Part shown: positions 1 to 7,013 of the stretch, in pieces | Numbering within the stretch: the stretch's first letter is position 1 | Layout: the number at the start of each line of letters is the position of its first letter | From: an uncultured Clostridia bacterium | GTDB lineage: Bacteria > Bacillota > Clostridia > Oscillospirales > Ruminococcaceae | DNA length: 8,057 bases | Assembly (NCBI GenBank): GCA_946533615.1 | Contig: CAMNBY010000143.1 | Coordinates: 1 to 8,057 of the forward strand | Reading direction: 5' to 3' | Notes under the pieces: generated by a model | Database searches by the model: none | Seen by the model: only the letters and a program-made list of their open reading frames with translations | What the model was told of the DNA's origin: nothing | Made by a program: the position numbers and the translations under genes

Positions 1-185
1 AGCAGCGCTTCCAGACATTCTGCACAGGCTGCACCTGCCCGCCCGATTTCCCTGTCTGTGTCTGCGGAAAGACGCCGCGCGGCAGGCTCGTGACGAGAAA
101 GCCTGTCGAACCTTCGGAGCAGGAGCTTGCGGAGAACCACCGCAGCCACAGCGCTAAACTGAGAATAATCGAAAAGATAAAATAA
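1..185 (+). CDS. rsmH: RsmH, 16S rRNA (cytosine-1402-N4)-methyltransferase, 3' end only
   Basis: This is the C-terminal end of RsmH (MraW), which methylates N4 of C1402 in the 16S rRNA decoding region using S-adenosylmethionine. The reading frame is open from base 3 to the TAA at 183-185, giving 60 residues; the start and the SAM-binding core lie upstream of the window. The visible part carries the cysteine-rich stretch CTGCTCPPDFPVCVCGKTPRG followed by RLVTRKPVEPSEQEL and the SAKLRIIEKIK tail. This matches the usual end of Firmicute RsmH proteins, which typically close with a CTCPPDFPVCVCG segment, a K(P)VxPSxxE segment and an R(S)AKLR tail. Its place immediately before ftsL is the standard dcw order. 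The fragment is short, but motif and context agree. Confidence 0.93.
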   Translation, partial: QRFQTFCTGCTCPPDFPVCVCGKTPRGRLVTRKPVEPSEQELAENHRSHSAKLRIIEKIK

Positions 186-188
186 ATG

Positions 189-205
189 CTGCCGTGAAGC
201 GGCAG
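189..205 (+). other. Perfect 6-bp hairpin between rsmH and ftsL
   Basis: CTGCCG (189-194) pairs perfectly with CGGCAG (200-205) around a 5-nt loop. It starts three bases after the rsmH stop and ends before the ftsL ribosome binding site. No run of T follows, so it does not look like an intrinsic terminator. It may be an intercistronic mRNA structure; no function is demonstrated by sequence alone. Confidence 0.5.
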
Positions 206-224
206 AAGGAACACTGGTGAAGAA

Positions 225-710
225 ATGGACAGAAACAATCTTGCGTATGAATTGGACTACGCCGAGTCGGATATAACGGAGCAGGTCGATACCGAACCTG
301 CAGCAGATACAGACAAGCCTGTGAAGCTTACGAGGACAAAAAGGACGATAAGCGTCTTCAAGGCCTTTGCTATCGCGGCGGCGGCATTCCTTATCTTCGG
401 TTCGATGATATACGGCCGCGTGCAGCTCACAAGTATGTACGCCGAGCAGACCGAGCTTGAAAACGAGCTCACTCGCCTGCAAAACGAAAATGCCGGGCTC
501 GAGTCCGAACTGGCGAAAAAGACCGGCCTCACAAAGGTCGAGGATTATGCCGAGAACAAGCTCGGCCTCAGAAAGCTTGACAAATCCCAGATAGAGTATG
601 TGGAGGTGCCGAAACCGAAGGTCGCCGAGGCCACAGCCCCCAAGGACGATAACATCTTTGTTACGCTCAAGCGGAAGTTCAACGAGCTTCTGGAATATAT
701 CGGAGCGTGA
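225..710 (+). CDS. ftsL: FtsL-type cell division protein (FtsL/DivIC family)
   Basis: This is a 161-residue bitopic membrane protein of the FtsL/DivIC type, part of the divisome subcomplex that helps recruit and activate the FtsW-PBP synthase. Residues 1-43 are a hydrophilic, acidic then basic cytoplasmic segment ending in KLTRTKR. One transmembrane helix spans about 44-63. A heptad-like coiled coil follows at about 66-100, rich in Leu, Glu and Asn. The segment VEDYAENKLGLRKLDKSQ and then IEYVEV at about 105-128 resembles the conserved FtsL/DivIC end (IxxxAxxKLGMxxPxxxxYV). A further tail of about 33 residues follows. An in-frame TGA at 195-197 rules out longer starts. GGTGA (216-220), part of the extended Shine-Dalgarno complement, precedes the ATG by 4 nt. 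Sequence alone cannot separate FtsL from DivIC, but the position after rsmH and before the PBP favours FtsL. Confidence 0.85.
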   Translation: MDRNNLAYELDYAESDITEQVDTEPAADTDKPVKLTRTKRTISVFKAFAIAAAAFLIFGSMIYGRVQLTSMYAEQTELENELTRLQNENAGLESELAKKTGLTKVEDYAENKLGLRKLDKSQIEYVEVPKPKVAEATAPKDDNIFVTLKRKFNELLEYIGA

Positions 711-752
711 AAAATATAATATAAAAGAAAACTAACGACAAGCAGGTTTGAT

Positions 753-760
753 GGAAGGGA
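753..760 (+). promoter_or_regulatory. Ribosome binding site that decides the PBP start
   Basis: The purine-rich GGAAGGGA sits 5 nt before the ATG at 766. The upstream in-frame starts, TTG 748 and ATG 751, have only a weak AGCAGG in front. This favours 766 as the translation start. Confidence 0.6.
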
Positions 761-765
761 AACAA

Positions 766-3102
766 ATGACGGATCTGCCAACCAAAAAAATGAAGCGAAG
801 GCTTACAAGAAACGTGGTCGTTCTTATCGTCGCCGTTATCGCATATATAGTGTATGTTATCTTCAGGGTCAGCGTTATCGAGGCCAAGAAGTGGCAGGAT
901 CTAGCCAATTCACAGCAGGTCAAGAGCACTGTGACGCAGGCCTCGCGCGGAACGATCTACGACACGAACGGACAGGTGCTGGCGCAGAGCGCGACGGTTT
1001 ATAGAGTTTACTGTGACCCCGTGATGCTCTGGGGCGACTACCTTGACAAGCGCGACGAGAGGATCAAGGAGCTGAATGAGCTCATCGCCGACGAGAAGGA
1101 CCCCGAGAAGCGTGCCGAGTATCAGGAAAAGCTTGACGGCACCAAGAGCACTCAGGATACATACGATGATCTTGTGACCTTCCTTTCGGATAAGCTGGAC
1201 GTCGAGACGGATGTTGTCAGAACGGCCTGCACCAAAAAGGAATCACAGTACGAGACCATCAAGCAGAATGTTGACAAGACGGTCGCCGCAGAGATCGAGG
1301 CTTACCTAAGCGATGAAGGCCTTGACGGCATCAGGTGTGAGCCCTCGACAAAGCGGTTTTATCCGCAGGGCGACCTCGCCTCGACAGTTGTCGGGCATCT
1401 TGATTACGACGGCAACGGCATCTACGGCCTCGAGGCATACTACGACGATTACCTTCGCGGCACAAACGGAAGAGTCATCACCGCCACAGACCGTGACGGC
1501 AAGAGCATTCCCTACCGCTACAAGCAGTCTTACGATGCTCAGGACGGCTCCTCGCTGGTGCTGAACATTGATGCGAATATCCAGTATCAGCTGGAAAAAG
1601 CCCTTGAAAAGGCCTACGAAAAAAGCACACCCGTTGACAGAGTCTGCGGCATAATAATGAACCCCAACACGGGCGCTGTCTACGCAATGGCGACCAAATA
1701 CGCCTACGACAACAACTCTCCTGCTGAGATAACGAACGAGAGCGTTGCGGCACAGCTGGCGGCTCTCGACCCCGGCTCCGACGAGTATCACGAGATCGAG
1801 CTCAACGAGTGGTCAAGACAGTGGAGAAACAAGGCGGTCTCCGACCTTTACAATCCGGGCTCGGTGTTCAAGGTCATCACGGGCGCCTCGGCTCTCGAGG
1901 ACAACGCGATCACGCTTGACGACACCTTTACCTGCAACACCCAGATAGTTGTTGCAGATACGCCGATCAGCTGCTGGTCGTTTGTGAACCACGGCTCGCA
2001 GAACCTTGCGGCTGCTATGACGAACTCCTGCAACCCTGTGTTCGTTCAGATCAGCCAGAGAATGGGCGTCCAGAGGTTCATGAAGTATTTCAGAGCCTTC
2101 GGGTTTACCGAGAAAACGGGCATCGACCTTCCCGGCGAGGCCGACCCTTTCTACTTCGATGTTGACAATATGTCGATAGTCGATCTTGCCGTTTCCTCTT
2201 TCGGACAGGGCAACAAGATCACGCCTATCCAGATGATAACCGCTTACTCGGCGGCCATCAACGGCGGATACCTTGTAACGCCTCAGGTCGTTGACAAGAT
2301 AGTTGACCCCAACGGCAACGTTGTCAAGGACTTTGACACCGTTGTAAAAAGACAGGTCATTTCCGAGGAGGTCTCCGCCGAGATTCGGGCGATCCTTGAA
2401 AATGTCTGCACCTCGTCGCCAAGCGGCAACTGCCTGATAAAGGGCTACCGCATAGGCGGAAAGTCGGGTACCTCCCAGAAGATGGACGAGGACGTTACAG
2501 GTAACACCTACGTTGCATCTTACTGCGCGTTCGCTCCCGCAGACGACCCGCAGGTCGTAATGCTTATCGTTATCGACCACCCCCTTGGAGCGGAATATTA
2601 CGGCTCGCAGCTGGCGGCGCCTGTCTGCACCGAGATCTTCACCGAGATCCTGCCGTATATGGGATATTTCCCGCAGTACACGGACGAAGAGCTTGCAGAG
2701 ATGCAGGTCAATGTAAGCAATGTTGAATATTCATCAGTCACCGACGCGGAGAAAACTCTTAAAGACCTCGGACTGAACGTAGAGGTCAAGGGCACCGGCA
2801 CTACGGTATACAAGCAGGTGCCGTCCTTGGTAACAGTTGAAAGAGGAAGCACAGTCGTCCTCTACACCGATGAAAACTATACCGAGGAAACAACGACTGT
2901 CCCCAACATACAGGGACTCAGTCGTGAAAAGGCCAAGGAGGTTCTTGCAGCAGCAGGACTCAACCTTTCGTCGCAGGGTTCGGCGATCGACGAGGAGGAT
3001 TCTATCGCGTCGGATGACCAGAGCTTCCCGGCACAAAGCACAGCGCCAGTGGGTTCGGCTGTTTCGGTAACGTTCCAGTCACAATCCGTGGGCTCGTGGT
3101 AA
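766..3102 (+). CDS. ftsI: FtsI/SpoVD-type class B penicillin-binding protein with two PASTA domains
   Basis: This is a monofunctional D,D-transpeptidase that cross-links septal peptidoglycan outside the membrane, working with FtsW. From the ATG at 766 it has 778 residues. A basic N-terminus (KKMKRRLTR) leads into one transmembrane helix at about 16-33. The dimerisation/pedestal domain follows, starting with SRGTIYDTNGQVLA and including the GIYGLEAYYDDYLRG segment. The transpeptidase domain has all three active-site motifs: SVFK with nucleophile Ser366, SCN at 421-423, and KSGT at 566-569. Two C-terminal PASTA repeats lie at about 648-705 and 709-775; the second begins TVPNIQGLSREKAKEVL. PASTA repeats are typical of Gram-positive division or sporulation PBPs (PBP2B, PBP2x, SpoVD). 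ATG 751 or TTG 748 would add 5 or 6 residues. A charged segment at about 92-126 looks inserted. Whether its main role is division or sporulation cannot be told from the window. Confidence 0.93.
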   Translation: MTDLPTKKMKRRLTRNVVVLIVAVIAYIVYVIFRVSVIEAKKWQDLANSQQVKSTVTQASRGTIYDTNGQVLAQSATVYRVYCDPVMLWGDYLDKRDERIKELNELIADEKDPEKRAEYQEKLDGTKSTQDTYDDLVTFLSDKLDVETDVVRTACTKKESQYETIKQNVDKTVAAEIEAYLSDEGLDGIRCEPSTKRFYPQGDLASTVVGHLDYDGNGIYGLEAYYDDYLRGTNGRVITATDRDGKSIPYRYKQSYDAQDGSSLVLNIDANIQYQLEKALEKAYEKSTPVDRVCGIIMNPNTGAVYAMATKYAYDNNSPAEITNESVAAQLAALDPGSDEYHEIELNEWSRQWRNKAVSDLYNPGSVFKVITGASALEDNAITLDDTFTCNTQIVVADTPISCWSFVNHGSQNLAAAMTNSCNPVFVQISQRMGVQRFMKYFRAFGFTEKTGIDLPGEADPFYFDVDNMSIVDLAVSSFGQGNKITPIQMITAYSAAINGGYLVTPQVVDKIVDPNGNVVKDFDTVVKRQVISEEVSAEIRAILENVCTSSPSGNCLIKGYRIGGKSGTSQKMDEDVTGNTYVASYCAFAPADDPQVVMLIVIDHPLGAEYYGSQLAAPVCTEIFTEILPYMGYFPQYTDEELAEMQVNVSNVEYSSVTDAEKTLKDLGLNVEVKGTGTTVYKQVPSLVTVERGSTVVLYTDENYTEETTTVPNIQGLSREKAKEVLAAAGLNLSSQGSAIDEEDSIASDDQSFPAQSTAPVGSAVSVTFQSQSVGSW

Positions 3103-3124
3103 AACAAAGGAACACACAAATACC

Positions 3125-3140
3125 TTCCGCAGCGGCGGAA
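3125..3140 (+). other. Perfect 6-bp hairpin between ftsI and murE
   Basis: TTCCGC (3125-3130) pairs with GCGGAA (3135-3140) around a 4-nt loop, 22 bases after the ftsI stop. It ends six bases before the murE Shine-Dalgarno (AGAAGGA, 3147-3153). There is no T tract, so an intrinsic terminator is unlikely. Its placement matches the hairpin between rsmH and ftsL. Confidence 0.5.
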
Positions 3141-3146
3141 CATGAG

Positions 3147-3153
3147 AGAAGGA
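3147..3153 (+). promoter_or_regulatory. Ribosome binding site deciding the murE start
   Basis: AGAAGGA lies 6 nt before the ATG at 3160. An in-frame ATG at 3142 would place this site inside the coding region and has no Shine-Dalgarno of its own, so 3160 is preferred. Confidence 0.7.
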
Positions 3154-3159
3154 AATCCT

Positions 3160-4593
3160 ATGAAACTGTATGATTTGATCAAGGACGTTGCACAGACGAC
3201 ACTGAGCAACACCGAAATAACAGGTGTTACCTCCGATACAAGACGGGAGCTTGCTCCCGGCTTTGTGTTCGTGTGCATAAAGGGCAATACCTTCGACGGA
3301 CACACCGCCGCCCGTGACATGATAGCCAAGGGCGCAGCCGTTATCGTCGCCGAGCATGACCTCGGACTTGATAATCAGATCATAGTCGAGGACACAAGAG
3401 CAGCATATCCTGCGCTGTGCGCTGCATGGTTCGGCCACCCCGAGCGCGAGATGAAGCTTATCGGCGTGACGGGCACCAACGGCAAGACCACCATTACCAC
3501 AGTTATGAAAAAAGTTCTGGACGGCTTTGGAAAGAAGGTCGGCCTCATCGGCACCTGCCAGAACGAGATCTGTGATCTTGTGCTCCCCACGGCAAGAACA
3601 ACTCCCGAGCCCTATGAGCTATTCGAGCTCTTCCGCAAGATGGCCGACGCGGGCTGCGAGTATGTTGTTATGGAGGCCTCCTCTCAGGGTCTTGAGCAGA
3701 AAAGGCTCGGCCCCTGCAATTTTGCGGTAGGCATTTTCACAAACCTCACTCAGGATCATCTTGACGTTCACGGCACTATGGAGAACTACTATCAGGCCAA
3801 GAAGCTTCTCTTTGATGTTTCCGCAGAGGCTATAATCAATATCGACGATTTTTACGGCAGGCGCTACCTCGAAGAGATCTCCTGCCCCAGCAATACTTAT
3901 TCCGCAGAGACCAAGGCGGATTTCTTCGCCGAGGACATACTCCTCTCGGCAAGCGGTGTGAAATATGTTTACTGCGACGGCAGCAACAAGCACAACGTTG
4001 ACTTCAAGATGCCCGGCGTTTTCAATGTTTCAAATTCGCTGGCTGTCATCGCCTGCTGCGAGACTCTGGGCTTCGATCCCGAGCTCGTTATCAGGCAGCT
4101 CAACAAGATGCAGGGCGTCCGCGGCAGGGCAGAGGTAGTCCCTACGGGCAGAGACTTCACGGTCATCTGTGACTATGCCCACACTCCCGATGCGCTGGCT
4201 AATGTGCTTTCTGCGATACGCAACGGCGCAAAGGGTAAGGTAAAGTGCCTCTTCGGCTGCGGCGGTAACCGCGATGCCACCAAGAGACCGCTCATGGCTC
4301 AGGCAGCGGCAGACAACGCGGATTTCCTTATAGTAACATCGGATAATCCGAGGAACGAAGACCCCGAGGATATAATCAAGGATATCCTTGCAGGCCTTGA
4401 CGGAAAGAACACACCCTATATAAAGATGACCGACAGGCGCGAGGCTATCCACTGGGCGATAAAGAACGCCGAGAAGGACGACATAATCGTGCTCGCGGGC
4501 AAGGGCCACGAGGACTACCAGATCCTTGCAGGCGGTGTCAAGATCCACTTTGACGAGCGCGAGGTCGTAGCCGAGGCGCTTGCAGAGCTCTGA
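3160..4593 (+). CDS. murE: MurE, UDP-MurNAc-L-Ala-D-Glu:meso-diaminopimelate ligase
   Basis: This 477-residue cytoplasmic ATP-dependent Mur ligase adds the third stem amino acid to UDP-MurNAc-L-Ala-D-Glu. The N-terminal UDP-binding domain contains GVTSDTRRELAPGFVFVCIKG. The central ATPase domain has the P-loop GVTGTNGKTT with Lys109, and EASSQGLEQKRLG, which resembles the MurE EVSSHxLxxxR motif. DHLDVHGTMENYYQAKKLLF follows, where Lys214 lines up with the lysine that is carbamylated in known MurE enzymes. The C-terminal domain has YAHTPDALANVL, FGCGGNRDATKRP and DNPR at 395-398. DNPR is the signature of meso-diaminopimelate-specific MurE, whereas lysine-type enzymes differ there. Final GKGHEDYQ is also typical. 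Length is normal and no motif is broken. It feeds directly into the murF product that follows. Confidence 0.96.
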   Translation: MKLYDLIKDVAQTTLSNTEITGVTSDTRRELAPGFVFVCIKGNTFDGHTAARDMIAKGAAVIVAEHDLGLDNQIIVEDTRAAYPALCAAWFGHPEREMKLIGVTGTNGKTTITTVMKKVLDGFGKKVGLIGTCQNEICDLVLPTARTTPEPYELFELFRKMADAGCEYVVMEASSQGLEQKRLGPCNFAVGIFTNLTQDHLDVHGTMENYYQAKKLLFDVSAEAIINIDDFYGRRYLEEISCPSNTYSAETKADFFAEDILLSASGVKYVYCDGSNKHNVDFKMPGVFNVSNSLAVIACCETLGFDPELVIRQLNKMQGVRGRAEVVPTGRDFTVICDYAHTPDALANVLSAIRNGAKGKVKCLFGCGGNRDATKRPLMAQAAADNADFLIVTSDNPRNEDPEDIIKDILAGLDGKNTPYIKMTDRREAIHWAIKNAEKDDIIVLAGKGHEDYQILAGGVKIHFDEREVVAEALAEL

Positions 4594-4599
4594 CAGAGC
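4587..4599 (+). other. Small hairpin spanning the murE stop codon
   Basis: GCTCT (4587-4591) pairs with AGAGC (4595-4599) around a 3-nt loop, with the murE TGA (4591-4593) at its tip. It is short, and it could be chance. It is noted because the mraY-like stop also sits in a hairpin loop. Confidence 0.3.
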
Positions 4600-4610
4600 C
4601 TTAAATAACC

Positions 4611-4623
4611 GGGGTTCAGCCCC
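4611..4623 (+). other. Short GC hairpin between murE and murF
   Basis: GGGG (4611-4614) pairs with CCCC (4620-4623) around TTCAG. It lies just before the murF Shine-Dalgarno at 4630-4633. The stem is only 4 bp but all GC. No T tract follows, so it is not a convincing terminator. Confidence 0.35.
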
Positions 4624-4629
4624 ACGAAC

Positions 4630-4633
4630 GGAG
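4630..4633 (+). promoter_or_regulatory. Ribosome binding site deciding the murF start
   Basis: GGAG is 6 nt before the ATG at 4640. The longer reading frame from 4580 overlaps murE, lacks a comparable site and adds 20 residues unlike the Mur ligase N-terminus, so 4640 is preferred. Confidence 0.7.
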
Positions 4634-4639
4634 TCAGCT

Positions 4640-6001
4640 ATGGAAAGAATGAGCTTAGCGGAGATCGTCGCCGCTGTTGACGGAAGCTTCGGCTATCCTG
4701 CCGACCTGACGGTCGAGAGCATCTCTACGGATACGCGAAAAATAACCGAAAACTCGGTCTTTGTTGCGCTCAAGGGCGCCAACTTTGACGGGCACGACTA
4801 TGCCGCAAAGGCAATGGAGCTCGGAGCTCTTGCCGTTATAACCGAGCACCCTGTAGAGGGAGCAAGGTGCATAGTCGTTGATTCCACAGCCAAGGCTCTG
4901 CTCGATCTTGCACATTACTACAGAATGAGATTCGATATCCCGATGGTCAGCGTTACGGGCTCGGTGGGAAAGACCACAACCAAGGACATGATCGCCTGTG
5001 TGCTGTCGCATGGCTTCAAGACACTTAAATCCGAAGGCAACCACAACAACGAGATCGGCCTGCCGCTCACTCTTTTCGGGCTTGACAGCACCTACACGGC
5101 TGCTGTTACCGAAATGGGTATGAACCACTTCGGCGAGATCTCAAGGCTCTCGACCTGTGCGGCGCCTACCCTGTGCGTGATAACGAATATCGGCGTTTCT
5201 CATATCGAAAATCTCGGCTCGCAGGAGAATATCCTCAAGGCGAAGCTGGAGATACTTGACGGCGCAGCACCCGATGCTCCGCTGATACTGAACAAAGATG
5301 ATAAATTCCTCTCCTCCTGCGGACCCCGCGGCAGAAGAACTGTGTATTATTCTATAAAGAAAAAAGACTGTGACGTCTTCGCGAGCGGCATCACCGCCGA
5401 GGACAGCGGCGTTTCCTTTACTATCAATTATCAGGGAAACAAGTATCCTGCCGTTGTTCATGCACTCGGCGAGCATAATGTCCGAAACGCGCTCGCAGCC
5501 TTCTGCGCGGGAGTCTGTCTTGGAATGTCTCCCGAGGACTGTGCGGCAGCTGTAGCCGATTACAGGCCTCAGGGCATGAGACAGAATATAGAAAAGAAAA
5601 ACGGCATCACCTATGTGGTAGATTGCTACAACGCCGCACCTGATTCCATGAAGGCTGCGCTTTCGGTGCTGTCTCAGGTGGCTGTGACCGAGGGCGGCAG
5701 GCGCTTCTGCGTGCTGGCCGATATGCTCGAGCTCGGAAAGAACAGCAAGACCTATCATAAAAACGTAGGCGAGTATGTTGCGGCTTCAAAGGCCGACGTG
5801 CTGCTTTGCTTCGGCGAGAATTCGGTGTACTACATCGAGGGCGCTGTGCGCAAGGGCTTCGACGAGGCCGCCTGCAAGCACTTCGATACCCGTGAGGAGC
5901 TTGCGGCATATCTGAAAAAAGAGATCAGGGAGGGCGACGCGGTGCTCTTCAAGGGCAGCCGCGGAATGAAGCTCGAAGAAGTATATTATGCGCTGGCTTG
6001 A
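4640..6001 (+). CDS. murF: MurF, UDP-MurNAc-tripeptide:D-Ala-D-Ala ligase
   Basis: This 453-residue cytoplasmic Mur ligase performs the last soluble step, joining D-Ala-D-Ala to the UDP-MurNAc tripeptide with ATP. The start MERMSLAEIVAAVDG is normal for the family. The N-terminal domain has ISTDTRKITENSVFVALKG and FDGHDYAAKAMELGA. The central domain has the P-loop VTGSVGKTTTKD with Lys111, followed by EGNHNNEIGLPLTLF, the MurF hallmark, then TEMGMNHFGEISRL, ITNIGVSHIENLGS and LKAKLEIL (Lys202). The C-terminal domain begins near HNVRNALAAF and contains YNAAPDSMKAAL, ADMLELG and a closing FKGSRGMKLEEV. All family motifs are present and the length is usual. Its last 14 bases overlap the next gene, suggesting translational coupling. 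Confidence 0.96.
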   Translation: MERMSLAEIVAAVDGSFGYPADLTVESISTDTRKITENSVFVALKGANFDGHDYAAKAMELGALAVITEHPVEGARCIVVDSTAKALLDLAHYYRMRFDIPMVSVTGSVGKTTTKDMIACVLSHGFKTLKSEGNHNNEIGLPLTLFGLDSTYTAAVTEMGMNHFGEISRLSTCAAPTLCVITNIGVSHIENLGSQENILKAKLEILDGAAPDAPLILNKDDKFLSSCGPRGRRTVYYSIKKKDCDVFASGITAEDSGVSFTINYQGNKYPAVVHALGEHNVRNALAAFCAGVCLGMSPEDCAAAVADYRPQGMRQNIEKKNGITYVVDCYNAAPDSMKAALSVLSQVAVTEGGRRFCVLADMLELGKNSKTYHKNVGEYVAASKADVLLCFGENSVYYIEGAVRKGFDEAACKHFDTREELAAYLKKEIREGDAVLFKGSRGMKLEEVYYALA

Positions 6002-7013
6002 CATATGTGTTATAATGATAACAGAGCTTGGCGCTTCGTTCCTGCTCGGTCGGCTGTTCATACCTTATCTCCGCAGATTGAAGACCGGTAAATTCGACTG
6101 GTATCTCGGAGACAGATTCAGAACTGACGGCTCGGAGCCAAAAATGGGCGGCGCGGTTATGGCAGCCGCTTTTCTTTTGGGAATGCTGCCCCTTATCGCG
6201 GGACTCTATTCAAAAGAGGGCTTCTCGGCAGAGCTCAGATCTGTGATCGCCTGTGCGGTCTATTCGCTGCTGCTTTTCGGCATAGGCGCTATTGAGGACT
6301 TTTTCAAGGACTTTCGCGGAAAGCGCGTGGTGCTGGGCTTCGGAAAAAAGCTGCTTGCTGAGTTTCTGTTGAGCCTGTTGCTGCTCGCTTATCTCAGGCT
6401 GAGGACAGGCGCCGACACCTTGGTGCTGCTGCCTTTCAGGCTCGGGTATATCGAGTTTTCTGTCGCTTATTACCCGCTGACGGCGCTCGCGATGACCCTT
6501 TGCATAAACGCCTTCAAGCTGCACGACTGCTTCAACGGCAACACCGATGACAGCATCGGCGGACTGTGCGCCTGCTCGGCGGCTGTCGGTATGATGTTTG
6601 CTGCGGTTTGCAGCAACGTGCTCAGCAGGAATGCTGCGGCCTGCTTTTGCAGCTGTGCTGCGGCGGCTTGTGTTGGTATCCTGATATGGTCGCTCCACCC
6701 CTCAAAGCTTTTTATCGGCGAGTCGGGCGCGATGCTCGCGGGAGCGTTCATCTGTGCCGCGCCGCTTGTCATCGGGCAGGAGCTGCTGCTCTGTATGCTG
6801 GCACTGCCTGCGATCATCGACTTTTTCTGTGCTGCCGCACATTATCTTTTATACAAAAGGACAAAGAAGCTGCTGCTTAAAGGCGCGGGGCTGCACGCCC
6901 ATCTTTCGGCGATCGGCTGGCGCCCCTACAGCATTCTTCTTATGTCGATAGCAGCCTCGGCAGTCGGCGGTGCCGCAGCCGTCGGCTTTGCTGTGTACAG
7001 CGGAAAGCTCTGA
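5988..7013 (+). CDS. Divergent MraY-family protein (phospho-MurNAc-pentapeptide transferase position) with altered signature residues
   Basis: This 341-residue integral membrane protein sits where mraY belongs in the dcw cluster. MraY moves phospho-MurNAc-pentapeptide from UDP to undecaprenyl phosphate, making lipid I. About ten transmembrane helices can be seen (roughly 6-26, 54-74, 85-102, 120-138, 160-174, 189-210, 216-236, 249-262, 264-287, 313-337), as in MraY. Family landmarks are in the right order: LKTGKF near the first loop, DGSEPKMGG (canonical KxGTPTMGG), IEDFFK at 102-107 (canonical DDxxK), NAFKLHDCFNG at 174-184 (canonical NAxNLTDGLDG), HPSKLFIGESGAM (canonical MGDTGSL), and LHAHLSAIGW at 302-311 (canonical HHHxExxGW). 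Many catalytic positions are changed, although Asp104 and Asp180 remain. It starts 14 bases inside murF with only a weak GAAGAA ahead. It may be a functional but diverged enzyme or a non-catalytic relative. No gene symbol is given because activity is doubtful. Confidence 0.75.
   Translation: MRWLDICVIMITELGASFLLGRLFIPYLRRLKTGKFDWYLGDRFRTDGSEPKMGGAVMAAAFLLGMLPLIAGLYSKEGFSAELRSVIACAVYSLLLFGIGAIEDFFKDFRGKRVVLGFGKKLLAEFLLSLLLLAYLRLRTGADTLVLLPFRLGYIEFSVAYYPLTALAMTLCINAFKLHDCFNGNTDDSIGGLCACSAAVGMMFAAVCSNVLSRNAAACFCSCAAAACVGILIWSLHPSKLFIGESGAMLAGAFICAAPLVIGQELLLCMLALPAIIDFFCAAAHYLLYKRTKKLLLKGAGLHAHLSAIGWRPYSILLMSIAASAVGGAAAVGFAVYSGKL

Noticed and set aside
204..210. AGAAGGA as the ftsL ribosome binding site
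   Set aside because: It is 14 nt from the ATG, too far for efficient use. GGTGA at 216-220 is better placed and also matches the anti-Shine-Dalgarno.
711..750. AT-rich stretch with a TATAAT at 715-720, a possible promoter for the PBP gene
   Set aside because: No acceptable -35 element lies about 17 bp upstream and there is no extended -10 TGn. The match is likely due to local AT richness in the 55-base gap after ftsL.
1813..2580. Long antisense reading frame (255 codons) opposite the PBP gene
   Set aside because: It lies wholly within a gene with complete transpeptidase motifs, has no recognisable domain, and is explained by codon bias in a GC-rich coding region.
4580..4639. Upstream extension of murF overlapping murE
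   Set aside because: The extra 20 residues do not resemble Mur ligase N-termini, and the ATG at 4640 has a well-spaced GGAG.
3160..6001. Similarity between the murE and murF N-terminal regions (SDTRK/TDTRK, FDGH) as a recent tandem duplication
   Set aside because: These are shared ancient features of the Mur ligase family, and the two proteins otherwise differ as MurE and MurF normally do.
5988..7013. The mraY-like gene as a frameshifted or sequencing-damaged mraY
   Set aside because: The frame is open over the full usual MraY length, and all motif regions occur in order in one frame. The changes are single-residue substitutions, not the blocks of nonsense expected after a frameshift.
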